Notes: generated from the sequence alone by a model not told the origin. Positions 16,910 to 25,465 are shown, counted from the stretch's first letter. The stretch is 41,790 bases of DNA from Candidatus Omnitrophota bacterium (GCA_018883425.1 VFQY01000011.1:1-41790); one strand, 5' to 3'. A program made the numbers and translations.

Positions 16910-17353
16910 TTAAATCAATTCAGCGGCGGCTCTTAGGCCCAAGAGATAGCTCTGGACGCCGAAGCCTGAGACGATGCCGGCGCAGGCCGCAGCCGTCAGC
17001 GATTGGCGCCTGAAATCCTCCCGCTTGTAGATATTCGAAAGGTGGACTTCGATACAGGGCAGCGAACATCCCAAAAGAGCATCCCTCAAGGCGACGCTCG
17101 TATGCGTATAGGCGGCCGGATTAATCACGATCGCTTGATAAGCCTTTGAGGCCGTCCCGATTCTGTCTAGAATTTCTCCCTCATGGTTGGATTGAAAAAA
17201 GTCTACTCCCACCTTGAGCTTTTTGGCCTCCGCCGCCAGGGCCTGATTGATTTCCTTTAAAGTCAGCCGGCCGTACACATCGACTTCACGCTGACCGAGC
17301 AGCTGGAGGTTGGGCCCATGAAGAACGAGGATGTTTTTTTTCATCTCACTCAC
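16910..17353 (-). CDS. aroQ: 3-dehydroquinate dehydratase, type II
   Basis: Third step of the shikimate pathway: dehydroquinate to dehydroshikimate. Dodecameric type II enzyme. Seen: LHGPNLQLLGQREVDVYG (catalytic Tyr in VYG, Arg in GQRE), FFQSNHEGEILDRI, INPAAYTHTSVALRDAL and CIEVHLSNIYKREDFRRQS with the conserved His. Length 147 aa is normal. It overlaps the flippase-like gene by eight bases. In many bacteria aroQ and accBC are neighbours with efp between; efp is absent here. Confidence 0.95.
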   Translation of the reverse strand: MSEMKKNILVLHGPNLQLLGQREVDVYGRLTLKEINQALAAEAKKLKVGVDFFQSNHEGEILDRIGTASKAYQAIVINPAAYTHTSVALRDALLGCSLPCIEVHLSNIYKREDFRRQSLTAAACAGIVSGFGVQSYLLGLRAAAELI

Positions 17354-18335
17354 CTTCCTTTAAGGCTTCCGCGGGTTGGAAGCTTTTCGACTTGAGGCCG
17401 CCGGCGAACGCATACCAGAGACCCGAGAGAAACCCGATGCCGTAAATCAGAAAATCCGTCAAGAGGGATAGAGCCAAGGCTCTTTCCGTGTCCATGTAAT
17501 GTGAGAAGAAATAAACGGATCCCGCCTCGCGCACGCCCAAACCGCCGAGAGAGGGGGCCATGCTCAGGATCGAAACCAGCGGGATGATCACGAAATAGAC
17601 CCCAGCGGGAACTTCCGCACCGAGACTTATGCCGAGCCAATACGTGGAAATGATCACCAGGCACTGCCCTGCTATCGACAGCGCGAGGGCGGATACAAGC
17701 GTAGGAACATGATTTTTGCAAGCATAGAGTGCGTGATAGAGTTCCAAGAATTTTTCCCGAATCGCCTGCGAGGGAACTAATGCCCCCACCCACTTGAATT
17801 GCCTGGCAAAGCGCCTGCTCGCGAAGAAAACGGTCACGGATCCGATAAGAAACAGAAAGAAATAAAAGATGAACGAGACGCGAGGATCTTCGAATTCCTT
17901 GTGATAAAAAAACATCGCCGTCATGGCGATGAGCATGATCGCGATGAGGCCTAAAAGGCGGTCGAGAATGACTGAGGTTGTCGAAGCGATTTTCTTGCCC
18001 GAGTATTTATAGGCGTAATAAATCTTGGCCACGTCCCCGCCCACGGCTGACGGCAGGAAGAGATTGAAGAAAAGTCCGACGACGCACAGCGAGAGCGTCT
18101 TGAGGTAGCTGACACCGACCCCCTGGATGAGGAAAATACGCCAGAGTCGGGCCGCCATGATCACTTGGACAATCGCATAAGCAGCGAAAGCTGCTCCAAA
18201 CCAAACCCAGTTCACCTCTTCGAGAACGATGTGGACGGCCTCGCCCAGTTTGTCGTGAAGGAAATAGATCACGAAACCTATGGCGATCAGGCTTACGGTG
18301 ATCCTGAAGGCAGGACTGCTGAGGATTTTCTTCAT
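17346..18335 (-). CDS. Flippase-like integral membrane protein (UPF0104 / LPG-synthase TM family)
   Basis: A 329-residue polytopic membrane protein with about eight hydrophobic segments. Family marks: LPSAVGGDVAKIYYAY, SVILDRLLGLIAIM and PSLGGLGVREAGSVYFF. Members of this fold are the membrane part of MprF and the AglD/GlfT-linked flippase-like proteins; the activity of stand-alone bacterial members is mostly unknown, with lipid flipping suggested. No cytoplasmic transferase domain is attached. Start overlaps the DUF1844 gene by four bases (ATGA), indicating coupled translation. Confidence 0.85.
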   Translation of the reverse strand: MKKILSSPAFRITVSLIAIGFVIYFLHDKLGEAVHIVLEEVNWVWFGAAFAAYAIVQVIMAARLWRIFLIQGVGVSYLKTLSLCVVGLFFNLFLPSAVGGDVAKIYYAYKYSGKKIASTTSVILDRLLGLIAIMLIAMTAMFFYHKEFEDPRVSFIFYFFLFLIGSVTVFFASRRFARQFKWVGALVPSQAIREKFLELYHALYACKNHVPTLVSALALSIAGQCLVIISTYWLGISLGAEVPAGVYFVIIPLVSILSMAPSLGGLGVREAGSVYFFSHYMDTERALALSLLTDFLIYGIGFLSGLWYAFAGGLKSKSFQPAEALKEGE

Positions 18336-18733
18336 GCGTGCTGCGTGAACTTCATCTGAAGTTCCGGAAGCGCCCCGCTGAGCATTCCGCTCTCCTGTTT
18401 GCTCAAATTGCCCTGTGTTTTAACCTGAAGAGCCCGTAAAAGCTCGATGGCTTCGCGGGCCGCATCAAGGTTGACGTCAGAACCCTGAGCCTCAGGGAGT
18501 TCACCGAGGTGGAAGAGCGCTTGGTAGACCAGCGTATTGATGAGGTTCAAAAATTCGGGAGAACTTGGCAATTCCTGAGTCGGGCGCGATGCCGGAGCCT
18601 GTGCGCTTGAGGCCGCTTGACTTGAAGGAGTCTGCGAAGCAGGCGCTGCCTTGGAGCGGTCTCTATCAATTTGTTCTTTCCAGCTTTCGTCGACTTTCTT
18701 GTCACTGAAACGGATGTCTTTTGACTGATCCAT
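18332..18733 (-). CDS. DUF1844 domain protein
   Basis: A 133-residue soluble protein of unknown function. The first half is hydrophilic (charged, then Ala/Ser/Pro-rich). The C-terminal 65 residues match DUF1844: SPEFLNLINTLVYQALFHLGEL, then the DAAREAIELLRALQVKTQGNL pattern. The frame opens at 18757, but the ATG at 18733 has GGAG six bases upstream and is preferred. It is the first gene of the unit running to the flippase-like gene and aroQ, and it lies just after the terminator of the STAS-PilZ gene. Confidence 0.85.
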   Translation of the reverse strand: MDQSKDIRFSDKKVDESWKEQIDRDRSKAAPASQTPSSQAASSAQAPASRPTQELPSSPEFLNLINTLVYQALFHLGELPEAQGSDVNLDAAREAIELLRALQVKTQGNLSKQESGMLSGALPELQMKFTQHA

Positions 18734-18765
18734 GAAGAACTCCGCGGGGTTGTGCATGAAACGGT

Positions 18766-18806
18766 ATAAAAAGAAAAATTCCCGTCCGCTTAAGAGCGTC
18801 CGGGAA
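18766..18806 (-). terminator. Rho-independent terminator after the STAS-PilZ gene
   Basis: On the minus strand, TTCCCG/CGGGAA (18779-18806) encloses an inner CGCT/AGCG stem with a four-base loop, followed by TTTTTCTTTTT (18768-18778). It separates the STAS-PilZ gene from the DUF1844 gene. Confidence 0.85.
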
Positions 18807-18881
18807 CTTTCGCTGTCGTAAGAGGCGCGCTCAGGCCGTATTTAAACATGCCCCCCTGTGAGTGTCAACCTGGGCAAGCTT

Positions 18882-19610
18882 TTAGAGTTTAGCCTCGCCG
18901 AGAAATTCGATGGCCAGCCCTAACTGCTTCTTTCTCATTTCTTTACGGTTTACTCTTCCCTGAAGACTGTACTCCTGCTGGAAATTCGCGGAGGAAAAAA
19001 TGTGAATCTCGACAAGGAGTCCCTCCACCGCAAGCGCATCGATCTGATTTGCGACCCGAAGATCCAGGTATTCCGTGAAGATACCGCCCTCGCTGATATT
19101 CGTCGTAATCGCCCTCGATGCGAGAACGTCGCCATTCTTGAGTTTGATCATCAGCTCGACGGGAATGGCGACATGCATGCGTTTGCTGCGGCGCCGCTCC
19201 ACCTGAAGGCCGATGGAATCCTCGGGTCTGACGTCCACCTCGAATTCTTTCTCTTTATCTTTTTCCAGGAGAAAGGGGCCGAAATCTTCAGCGACCTCTT
19301 TCTCTGATTCGCAGACCCGTACATTCTTAGGAACGTAGGTTTCCCGCAGACTATTACGAATCCCCTCGGAGGCACCGAAAATTAGACTTTTCTGCGGTCT
19401 TATGCAGGCCGCCATGAGCTTTCTCATTCCCAAGGCATCGACGTCGGCCATTCCCTGAACATTGAGGATGACGCGCTGCAGCCGATGCCGGCGAATATTT
19501 CGCTGAATCTTGTCTGCAACATCCTCTACTGAATCCTGAGTCGGTATTCCTTCCAAATCGAACACGCAAACACTTCCAATTTCTCGAGTCGAGACTTTGA
19601 GTTTGCTCAT
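18882..19610 (-). CDS. STAS-PilZ protein, probable c-di-GMP effector
   Basis: Residues 1-110 form a STAS (anti-sigma-antagonist-like) domain: VCVFDLEGIPTQDSVEDVADKI, ILNVQGMADVDALGMRKLM. Where SpoIIAA-type domains carry a phosphorylated Ser in DSSG-like sequence, this one has DALG, so phospho-control by that residue is lost. From about residue 135 there is a PilZ domain with RRSKR (RxxxR) and NISEGG (N-x-S-x-x-G), the two c-di-GMP contact motifs. It may therefore read out c-di-GMP made by the two GGEEF proteins. The frame is open to a TTG at 19706. The ATG at 19610 is preferred because STAS homology starts there, though its nearest AAGGAGG lies 28 bases upstream across a small CGGGA-GAAA-TCCCG hairpin. 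Confidence 0.85.
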   Translation of the reverse strand: MSKLKVSTREIGSVCVFDLEGIPTQDSVEDVADKIQRNIRRHRLQRVILNVQGMADVDALGMRKLMAACIRPQKSLIFGASEGIRNSLRETYVPKNVRVCESEKEVAEDFGPFLLEKDKEKEFEVDVRPEDSIGLQVERRRSKRMHVAIPVELMIKLKNGDVLASRAITTNISEGGIFTEYLDLRVANQIDALAVEGLLVEIHIFSSANFQQEYSLQGRVNRKEMRKKQLGLAIEFLGEAKL

Positions 19611-19782
19611 GATGGGTTTCGCCGGGATTTCTCCCGCGCCTCCTTCGTTATTTTCACAATAATCGCGGCAGAGTTTTGATTCAGGTTTCTTCTCTACTTG
19701 AGTCAAAGGTAGCTTAGAAAAACACTTATTTCAAATCTTTAAGAAAAAAAACTGCTCAATAGAAAGCAATTACTATCAGGAT

Positions 19783-19826
19783 ATAAAAAACTAACCTAAG
19801 ATGTTTTCTAGATGCGACTTAGGTTA
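19783..19826 (-). terminator. Rho-independent terminator after rarA
   Basis: A nine-base perfect inverted repeat TAACCTAAG/CTTAGGTTA (19792-19800 and 19818-19826) with a 17-base loop, followed on the minus strand by GTTTTTTATAT. The first arm contains the rarA stop codon. Confidence 0.8.
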
Positions 19827-21152
19827 TTTTATAGGTAGGGTGGGCCATCGCTGCCGGAGACGTTCTGAAAAAATTTTTTCATCCCCCTGGTCCGAAGGGG
19901 CATAAAATTTTTGGGGACGAGGCATGTAGGATTGTGCGATAAAGTGACCCGGAAAATCGTGGGGATAGAGGTACCCCTCCCCGCGCCCCGCCTGTTTGGA
20001 TCCTGACGCATGACTATCCCGCAGGTGCTCAGGAACTTCTTGCAACGAGTCACTTTTGACATTTTCCAAAGCTTTGAGAAGGCCTCGATACGCCGCATTG
20101 CTCTTGGGCGCCATCGCCAAGTAAACCGTCACATGAGCCAGCGTGATTTGGCTTTCCGGCATTCCCACAAATTCGAGCGTTTGAAGTCCTGAGGCGGCGA
20201 GAATGAGCGCTTTGGCATCGGCCGTCCCTATGTCTTCGCTGGCAAGAATGAGCAGGCGTCTCATAATGAAACGGGGATCTTCGCCGGCATGGAGCATTTT
20301 TGCGAGCCAGTAGAGGGAGGCATCAGGATCCGAGCCGCGCACGCTTTTGATGAAGGCGCTGATCGTGTCGTAGTGAACATCGCCGTCGCGGTCATAGTAA
20401 ACGGCCTTATGACGGCAGCACTCCAAGACGTTTTGAAGCGTCAGCCTATAACCGCCATCCGCACCGGGCCGGCTTGTCATCACAGCCGCTTCAAGAGCGT
20501 TGAGAGCCCGCCGTGCATCGCCTGCCGCCAGCTGAATGATCGGTTCGAGCGCCCCCTCTTCCGCGCAGACGCTCAAGCGTCCGAGGCCTCGGTCCTCATC
20601 GGCCAGAGCCCGCATGAGAATCGTTCTGATAGCTGCTTCATCGAGCGGTTTCATCTCAAAGAGCATTGATCGAGACAGCAAAGGTCCGTTGACCGAAAAG
20701 GAGGGATTTTGCGTTGTGGCGCCCAGCAGAATGATCACCCCTTCTTCAACTTCAGGCATGAGGACGTCCTGCTGAGACTTGCTGAACCGGTGAATCTCGT
20801 CAACAAACAAAACCGTTTGTCCCTGGGATCTTCGGCGAGAAGCTTCCTCGATTATTTTGCGCAGCTCGGCGACATTCGAGGTGACCGCATTGACGGCTGA
20901 AAAGGAAGATCCCGTGGCTGACGCGATGGCCCGGGCAATCGTGGTCTTACCGCAGCCCGGAGGCCCCCAAAAAAGCGCTGACATGAGCCGGCCGGACTCC
21001 AGGAATCGCCGGAGCGGCTTGTCGGGGCCGAGCAGAGCCTCTTGACCTGTAATTTCATCGAGACTTCGAGGACGCATGCGCGCCGCAAGAGGCTGGTGAG
21101 CAGACTCAGCATTCCGGGAATTCTGAGACGAATCGTTGTCGAATAGGTCCAT
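19824..21152 (-). CDS. rarA: Replication-associated recombination protein A (RarA/MgsA AAA+ ATPase)
   Basis: AAA+ ATPase acting at stalled replication forks, related to clamp loaders and to Mgs1/WRNIP1. Seen: PLAARMRPRSLDEITGQ at the start, Walker A GPPGCGKTT at 63-71, Walker B LFVDEIHRF with DEIH at 118-121, sensor 1 GATTQNPSF, and the family-specific C-terminal part (RGSDPDASLYWLAKML, EDIGTADAKAL, YPHDFPGHFIAQSYMP). Length 442 aa is normal. It starts 63 bases after pheT ends; whether it reads from the pheT transcript or its own promoter is unclear. It ends at a strong terminator. Confidence 0.95.
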   Translation of the reverse strand: MDLFDNDSSQNSRNAESAHQPLAARMRPRSLDEITGQEALLGPDKPLRRFLESGRLMSALFWGPPGCGKTTIARAIASATGSSFSAVNAVTSNVAELRKIIEEASRRRSQGQTVLFVDEIHRFSKSQQDVLMPEVEEGVIILLGATTQNPSFSVNGPLLSRSMLFEMKPLDEAAIRTILMRALADEDRGLGRLSVCAEEGALEPIIQLAAGDARRALNALEAAVMTSRPGADGGYRLTLQNVLECCRHKAVYYDRDGDVHYDTISAFIKSVRGSDPDASLYWLAKMLHAGEDPRFIMRRLLILASEDIGTADAKALILAASGLQTLEFVGMPESQITLAHVTVYLAMAPKSNAAYRGLLKALENVKSDSLQEVPEHLRDSHASGSKQAGRGEGYLYPHDFPGHFIAQSYMPRPQKFYAPSDQGDEKIFSERLRQRWPTLPIK

Positions 21153-21215
21153 TTTTTTCAGGATTGGATTAGCTGGCGAGACGTTTTTTCGCCCTGAGCG
21201 ATGTCTCGGCTTTAC

Positions 21216-23270
21216 TCAGGACTGGAAGGTCGCCGAAAACTTGCGCGAAACCTGCTCTGCGATTTCCGCATGAAGCTTTTGCACATCCTCAGACAGAAGC
21301 GTCTTTTCCATCGACTGATAGAGAACCCTCAAGGCAATATTTTTTGAACCTTGCGGGATGCGGCCCCCGCGAAAGACGTCGAACACGTCCACCCGCTTGG
21401 CGAGGCCGCCCGCGAGCTTCATCACCTCATCGCGGATCTCTCCCGCATGAATTCTTTCCGGCACGACAACCGCCAAATCTCTCTCTGTCGCCGGAAAACG
21501 CGGCAGAGGCTGGTATTTCCGAACCGGGATGACCGATTCAGCAAGGGCCACAAGACTCAGTTCAGCAGCGAAGACCGGTATGTCAATGTCCCAAAGAGCG
21601 GCCGTTTCAGAGCTGATTCTTCCCAAGACCCCCAGGGAGCGCTCTCCGGCGGTCAACGTCATTGCGGAGCCGCACTCCATCATCGGGTGATCGGAGGGAC
21701 GAAACTGAATATCGCGCACCCCCAAGTGATCGCAAAGAGATTCGACGATGCCCTTCAAATCAAAAAAAGTCACGTTCCGCTCTTCGTCCATCCAGGACTT
21801 CCGGCGAAACTGACCCGCTAAGGCGAGCCCTGCCACGCGGTGTTCCTGAACAGCTTTGTCAGAGGCGCTTGCGCTGTAAACCTGCGCCGTTTCGAAAATG
21901 GGAATGCGCCGGGAGCCGGCATCTAAATTTTTTTTCACGACATTTAAAAAACTCGTAAGCAGGGTCGGCCGCATCCACCGAAGATCCTGATGCATGGGGT
22001 TAGTGATGCGTACGGTATTTTTAAGGTCGCGCTCGTTCAGACCCGTGTTTTTGATCAGGCTGAACGTGATGGTCTCAAAGAGCCCTGCCCCGCAGAGGAA
22101 TGTCCGCAGACAGTCTTCAGTCTTGAGGATCGGGTTCGGCTCATAAGGAACCGGGGCTCGAACAGGCAGAATTTCGGGAATCTGATCATAGCCGTAAATG
22201 CGCGCAATCTCTTCGATCAGGTCCACGCTGTCCAGCAGGTCCGCACGCCAGCTGGGCACTCTGATTTCCCAGGATTCTGCAGAGAGAGCCTTGGGTTCCA
22301 GTCCCAATCGGGTCAGGATCGAATGAACTGTGTGAGGCTTGATCTCCGCCCCTAGAACGCGTCGAATCTCGGGTGCGCTGACGGCAAGCCTCGCGCCTGA
22401 AGTCCTGGGAACATCGCCCGCTTTGATGACCGAGAAAACGGATCGGGGCTTGGCGTATTTGCGTATCAAATAAAGAGCGCGCTGACGGGCTTTGTCTGCC
22501 CCTTCCGGGTCCACGCGCCTCTCGAACCGATAGGAGGATTCGCTTTGAAGCGCGTGACGCCTTGAGCTTTGGCGGACACATCGGGGATCGAAGAGAGCAG
22601 ACTCGAGAAAAATATTTCGCGTGCGCATTCCTACTTCAGTTTCCTTGCCCCCCATGACACCCGCGAGAGCCACCGCGCTGTGATGGTCGGCAATGACGAT
22701 GTCCCGGGAATCAAGTTCTAGGGCACGTCCGTCAATGGCCAGCAGAGATTCTTTAGGACGGGCAAACCGAATATGAATTTCTTTTCCCTTCAGAAGATCG
22801 GCATCGAAAGCATGAAGCGGCTGGCCCATTTCGATCAGCACATAATTCGTGATATCGACAATCAGGTTAATCGATCTGAACCCGCACGCTTCCAGCCTTT
22901 CGCGCATGAAATCGGGGGTTGGATTCATTTCGATTCCTTCGATCAGAACACCTGAATAATAGGGACAGGCCTTGAGTTCCCGCAGATGTATTTTCCAGCC
23001 CGCCGGTGCTTGCCGAGGATCCGCGGTATCAAGTTCAGGCATTTTGACACCCTGGTTCTCCACAGCGGCAATTTCTCTGGCGACGCCAAGATGCGAAAGC
23101 CAATCCGGCCGATTCGACGTGATTTCGATCTCGAAGACCGTGTCTTTATGATCCTGACTGGGTTTGACGGTCTTGACTTCAAGCCCGGCAAGCGTCAGAC
23201 GCTCGGCTGTTCCTTCCAGAGGAGGTTTGATGGTGATGAAATCTTTGAGCCACGAAACGCTGATCTTCAT
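21216..23270 (-). CDS. pheT: Phenylalanine-tRNA ligase beta subunit, lacking the tRNA-binding (EMAP) domain
   Basis: Editing and tRNA-binding subunit of the alpha2-beta2 PheRS. 684 aa, about 110 short of the common length near 795. The N-terminus MKISVSWLKDFI is followed after only about 45 residues by FEIEITSNRPDWLSHLGVAREIAA; the OB-fold EMAP-like domain that normally lies between is missing. Remaining parts are present: B3/B4 editing region (about 140-330), B5, the catalytic-like core, and the C-terminal anticodon-binding FDX-ACB domain (RFPATERDLAVVVPE to the end). The start overlaps the pheS stop by one base (TGATG). Confidence 0.95.
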   Translation of the reverse strand: MKISVSWLKDFITIKPPLEGTAERLTLAGLEVKTVKPSQDHKDTVFEIEITSNRPDWLSHLGVAREIAAVENQGVKMPELDTADPRQAPAGWKIHLRELKACPYYSGVLIEGIEMNPTPDFMRERLEACGFRSINLIVDITNYVLIEMGQPLHAFDADLLKGKEIHIRFARPKESLLAIDGRALELDSRDIVIADHHSAVALAGVMGGKETEVGMRTRNIFLESALFDPRCVRQSSRRHALQSESSYRFERRVDPEGADKARQRALYLIRKYAKPRSVFSVIKAGDVPRTSGARLAVSAPEIRRVLGAEIKPHTVHSILTRLGLEPKALSAESWEIRVPSWRADLLDSVDLIEEIARIYGYDQIPEILPVRAPVPYEPNPILKTEDCLRTFLCGAGLFETITFSLIKNTGLNERDLKNTVRITNPMHQDLRWMRPTLLTSFLNVVKKNLDAGSRRIPIFETAQVYSASASDKAVQEHRVAGLALAGQFRRKSWMDEERNVTFFDLKGIVESLCDHLGVRDIQFRPSDHPMMECGSAMTLTAGERSLGVLGRISSETAALWDIDIPVFAAELSLVALAESVIPVRKYQPLPRFPATERDLAVVVPERIHAGEIRDEVMKLAGGLAKRVDVFDVFRGGRIPQGSKNIALRVLYQSMEKTLLSEDVQKLHAEIAEQVSRKFSATFQS

Positions 23271-24244
23271 CAGAATTGCTCCAAGAACCGCAGGTCGTTT
23301 TCATAGAAATGGCGAATGTCGTCAATGCCGTGGCGAAGCATCGCTATGCGCTCGACCCCGAGTCCGAAAGCAAATCCCTGGACACGCTTCGAGTCATAGC
23401 CTGCCGCGTCAAACACGCGCGGATTGACGGATCCTGCTCCAAGAATTTCAAGCCATCCCCGGCTCCCCCAGCTAATGTCAACCTCGACACTCGGCTCGGT
23501 GAAAGGAAAAAAATGAGGCCTGAAGCGCACCTTAGTTTTGGGACCGAAAAATTCTTTGAGGAAGAGATACAGCGTCCCTTTCAGCTCTGCAAACGTGGTC
23601 TCTCCGTCGACCATAAGCCCTTCGATCTGATGAAACATGAAGGAGTGGCTGGCATCCACGGTGTCGGGCCGATACACGCGTCCAGGCGCAATCACCCTGA
23701 GAGGAGGCTTGCGGGATTTCATCACTCTCACCTGAACGGTCGATGTCTGAGTCCTCAGAAGGTGACCGCTCTCGGTGTAGAAAGTATCGACATCATCCCG
23801 GGAAGCATGGTCCGGCGGAATATTCAGCGCCGTGAAATTGTGGAATTCGGTTTCGATTTCAGGGCCGGTAACCGATTCGAATCCGAGGCGCCCGAATATA
23901 GCAGAGATCTCGCGAATCGTCTGCGTGATGGGATGAAGTCTTCCGACCGGAGGGCGAAGGCCGGGCAGCGTATGGTCAACGGAGTCTCGCGAGGCGTTGG
24001 GTCTTGAAATCTCCGCCGTCTTGGCGTCAAAAGCCTGCTGAACTTCATTCTTGAGGCGATTCACATCGGCCCCGAACGCGCGCCGCTCCTCGGGTGCAAG
24101 GTCTTTGAGACGCTGCATCTGGAGCGTCAGCTTGCCTTTTTTTCCAAGGTAAGTGACGCGGAACAACTCGAGGGATTCAGCATGGGCGATGCGTGCGATT
24201 GCTTCTCTGACTTCATCCTGCAGGAGAGCGAGCTGAGAATCCAT
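23270..24244 (-). CDS. pheS: Phenylalanine-tRNA ligase alpha subunit
   Basis: Catalytic class II subunit that charges tRNA-Phe. 324 aa, slightly short of 327-340. An N-terminal coiled-coil (about 1-90) contains VTYLGKKGKLT. Motif 2 region FRPDTVDASHSFMFHQIEG appears here as YRPDTVDASHSFMFHQ; motif 3 is FAFGLGVERIAMLRHGIDDIR. HPITQT and RTQTSTVQVR are typical. It follows rplT by 59 bases, which hold a perfect 12-bp inverted repeat, and is coupled to pheT. Confidence 0.96.
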   Translation of the reverse strand: MDSQLALLQDEVREAIARIAHAESLELFRVTYLGKKGKLTLQMQRLKDLAPEERRAFGADVNRLKNEVQQAFDAKTAEISRPNASRDSVDHTLPGLRPPVGRLHPITQTIREISAIFGRLGFESVTGPEIETEFHNFTALNIPPDHASRDDVDTFYTESGHLLRTQTSTVQVRVMKSRKPPLRVIAPGRVYRPDTVDASHSFMFHQIEGLMVDGETTFAELKGTLYLFLKEFFGPKTKVRFRPHFFPFTEPSVEVDISWGSRGWLEILGAGSVNPRVFDAAGYDSKRVQGFAFGLGVERIAMLRHGIDDIRHFYENDLRFLEQF

Positions 24245-24261
24245 AAAGGCCGGATGGGTGA

Positions 24262-24296
24262 ATGCAGCCCGGCAGGCCGCGCCCGCCGGGCTGCAT
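24262..24296. other. Perfect 12-bp inverted repeat between rplT and pheS
   Basis: ATGCAGCCCGGC (24262-24273) and GCCGGGCTGCAT (24285-24296) flank an 11-base loop. In the minus-strand mRNA this is a very stable hairpin just after the rplT stop and about 18 bases before pheS. No T-run follows on either strand, so it is not a standard terminator. It may be an mRNA-processing, pausing or stability element. Confidence 0.8.
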
Positions 24297-24303
24297 AATG
24301 AAG

Positions 24304-24675
24304 TTACTTAGACGCTTTCGTCAGGGTTCCGCCCATGACGAACTGAACGATTTCCTTGAAAGCGGCTGCATCACGCACCGCGATTTCAGCGAGAGATTTA
24401 CGGTCGAGACCGACTTTCTTCTTCTGAAGAGCGTTGATGAACCGTGAGTAGCTTACGCCAAGCTCGCGGCAGCCCGCATTAATGCGCACCGTCCAAAGCT
24501 GACGGAACTCGCGCTTGCGAACCTTACGGTCACGCGTCGCGAAGCGCATAGCGCGCATCACAGTTTCTTTGGCAGTCCTGAAGAGCTTACGGCGTCCGCC
24601 AACGAACCCCTTGGCTCTCTTTAAAACTTTTTTTCTACGCGCCCTTGAGGCGACGTTATTGGTTGATCTCGGCAT
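24304..24675 (-). CDS. rplT: 50S ribosomal protein L20
   Basis: Primary 23S rRNA-binding protein needed for early 50S assembly. 123 aa with the basic N-terminus MPRSTNNVASRARRKKVLKR, AKGFVGGRRKLFRTAKE, and the globular end RQLWTVRINAGCRELGVSYS. Its place after infC and rpmI is the classic order; L20 represses this operon in E. coli and Bacillus, but an operator structure was not identified here. It follows rpmI by 27 bases. Confidence 0.97.
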   Translation of the reverse strand: MPRSTNNVASRARRKKVLKRAKGFVGGRRKLFRTAKETVMRAMRFATRDRKVRKREFRQLWTVRINAGCRELGVSYSRFINALQKKKVGLDRKSLAEIAVRDAAAFKEIVQFVMGGTLTKASK

Positions 24676-24702
24676 GAAAAACTCCTTTCAAATCGTGAAT
24701 GA

Positions 24703-24900
24703 TTATCCGTAGGGCAGAGATTTCTTGACCCGGTGCGCGTCCGTTTTGTCGACGACGTGCCAGCCGCGGGATTGGCGTTTCATCTTGGAGGAGCGATCCG
24801 CCATCATGTGCCGCCGTTTGGATTTGGGAGAAAGAACCTTCCCGTTCTTCGTGACCTTAAAACGCTTACGTATCGATTTATTGGTTTTCAGTTTTGGCAT
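24703..24900 (-). CDS. rpmI: 50S ribosomal protein L35
   Basis: Small basic 50S protein, 65 aa: MPKLKTNKSIRKRFKVTKNG, then KSKRRHMMADRSSKMKRQSRG. It starts 23 bases inside the end of infC, a tight overlap consistent with coupled translation, and precedes rplT. Confidence 0.96.
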   Translation of the reverse strand: MPKLKTNKSIRKRFKVTKNGKVLSPKSKRRHMMADRSSKMKRQSRGWHVVDKTDAHRVKKSLPYG

Positions 24901-25465
24901 CGATCGATCCTTTTTCAGCGGTTTTTGCCGAAGCCGGCTTTTTGGCGGAGGGCTTCGATGTAAAATAAAGGTGCATTGCGTTTCCTTCCAGACCGTCGTT
25001 GCGCTCGACTTCGCCGATATCGGATGTCTCTTCGATGAAGCGCTGAATGAGACGTAACCCGATTTCCTTGTGCGTAATCTCGCGGCCGCGGAAGAATAAA
25101 GTCAATTTGACTTTGTCACCGCGCTCGAGGAACTTACGCGCGTTCCGCAGTTTCGTCTGAAAGTCGTGATCTTCGATCTTCGGGGTCATTTTGACCTCCT
25201 TGACGTTGATCACTTTTTGTTTCTTGCGGGCTTCTTTTTCCTTCTTACTTAGGGAGTAAATGTATTTGCCGAGATCCATGAGACGGCACACCGGAGGTCT
25301 GACCGTCGCGGCGACTTCTACAAGATCCAGCCCCTGTTCCTGCGCCATTCGCAGCCCATCGCGGGTCTGCACGATCCCCAGCTGGGAACCATCGGCTCCG
25401 ATCAGCCTGATTTCGGGCACGCGGATTTGCTCGTTCGCTCGTACTTTTTTACTCGTCTTGTCCAA
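24878..25465 (-). CDS. infC: Translation initiation factor IF-3, TTG start
   Basis: Binds the 30S subunit, prevents premature 50S joining and checks start codons. Residues 1-75 are the N-domain (VRANEQIRVPEIRLIGADG, GIVQTRDGLRMAQEQGLDLVE). A Lys-rich linker has KEARKKQK. The C-domain starts at VKEVKMTPKIEDHDF and includes GDKVKLTLFFRGREI. The C-terminal 20 residues (Lys/Ala/Ser-rich) extend past the usual end. The start is TTG with AAGGAGG four bases upstream. IF-3 genes commonly use weak start codons so that IF-3 limits its own synthesis; TTG here fits that idea. Confidence 0.95.
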   Translation of the reverse strand: MDKTSKKVRANEQIRVPEIRLIGADGSQLGIVQTRDGLRMAQEQGLDLVEVAATVRPPVCRLMDLGKYIYSLSKKEKEARKKQKVINVKEVKMTPKIEDHDFQTKLRNARKFLERGDKVKLTLFFRGREITHKEIGLRLIQRFIEETSDIGEVERNDGLEGNAMHLYFTSKPSAKKPASAKTAEKGSIDAKTENQ

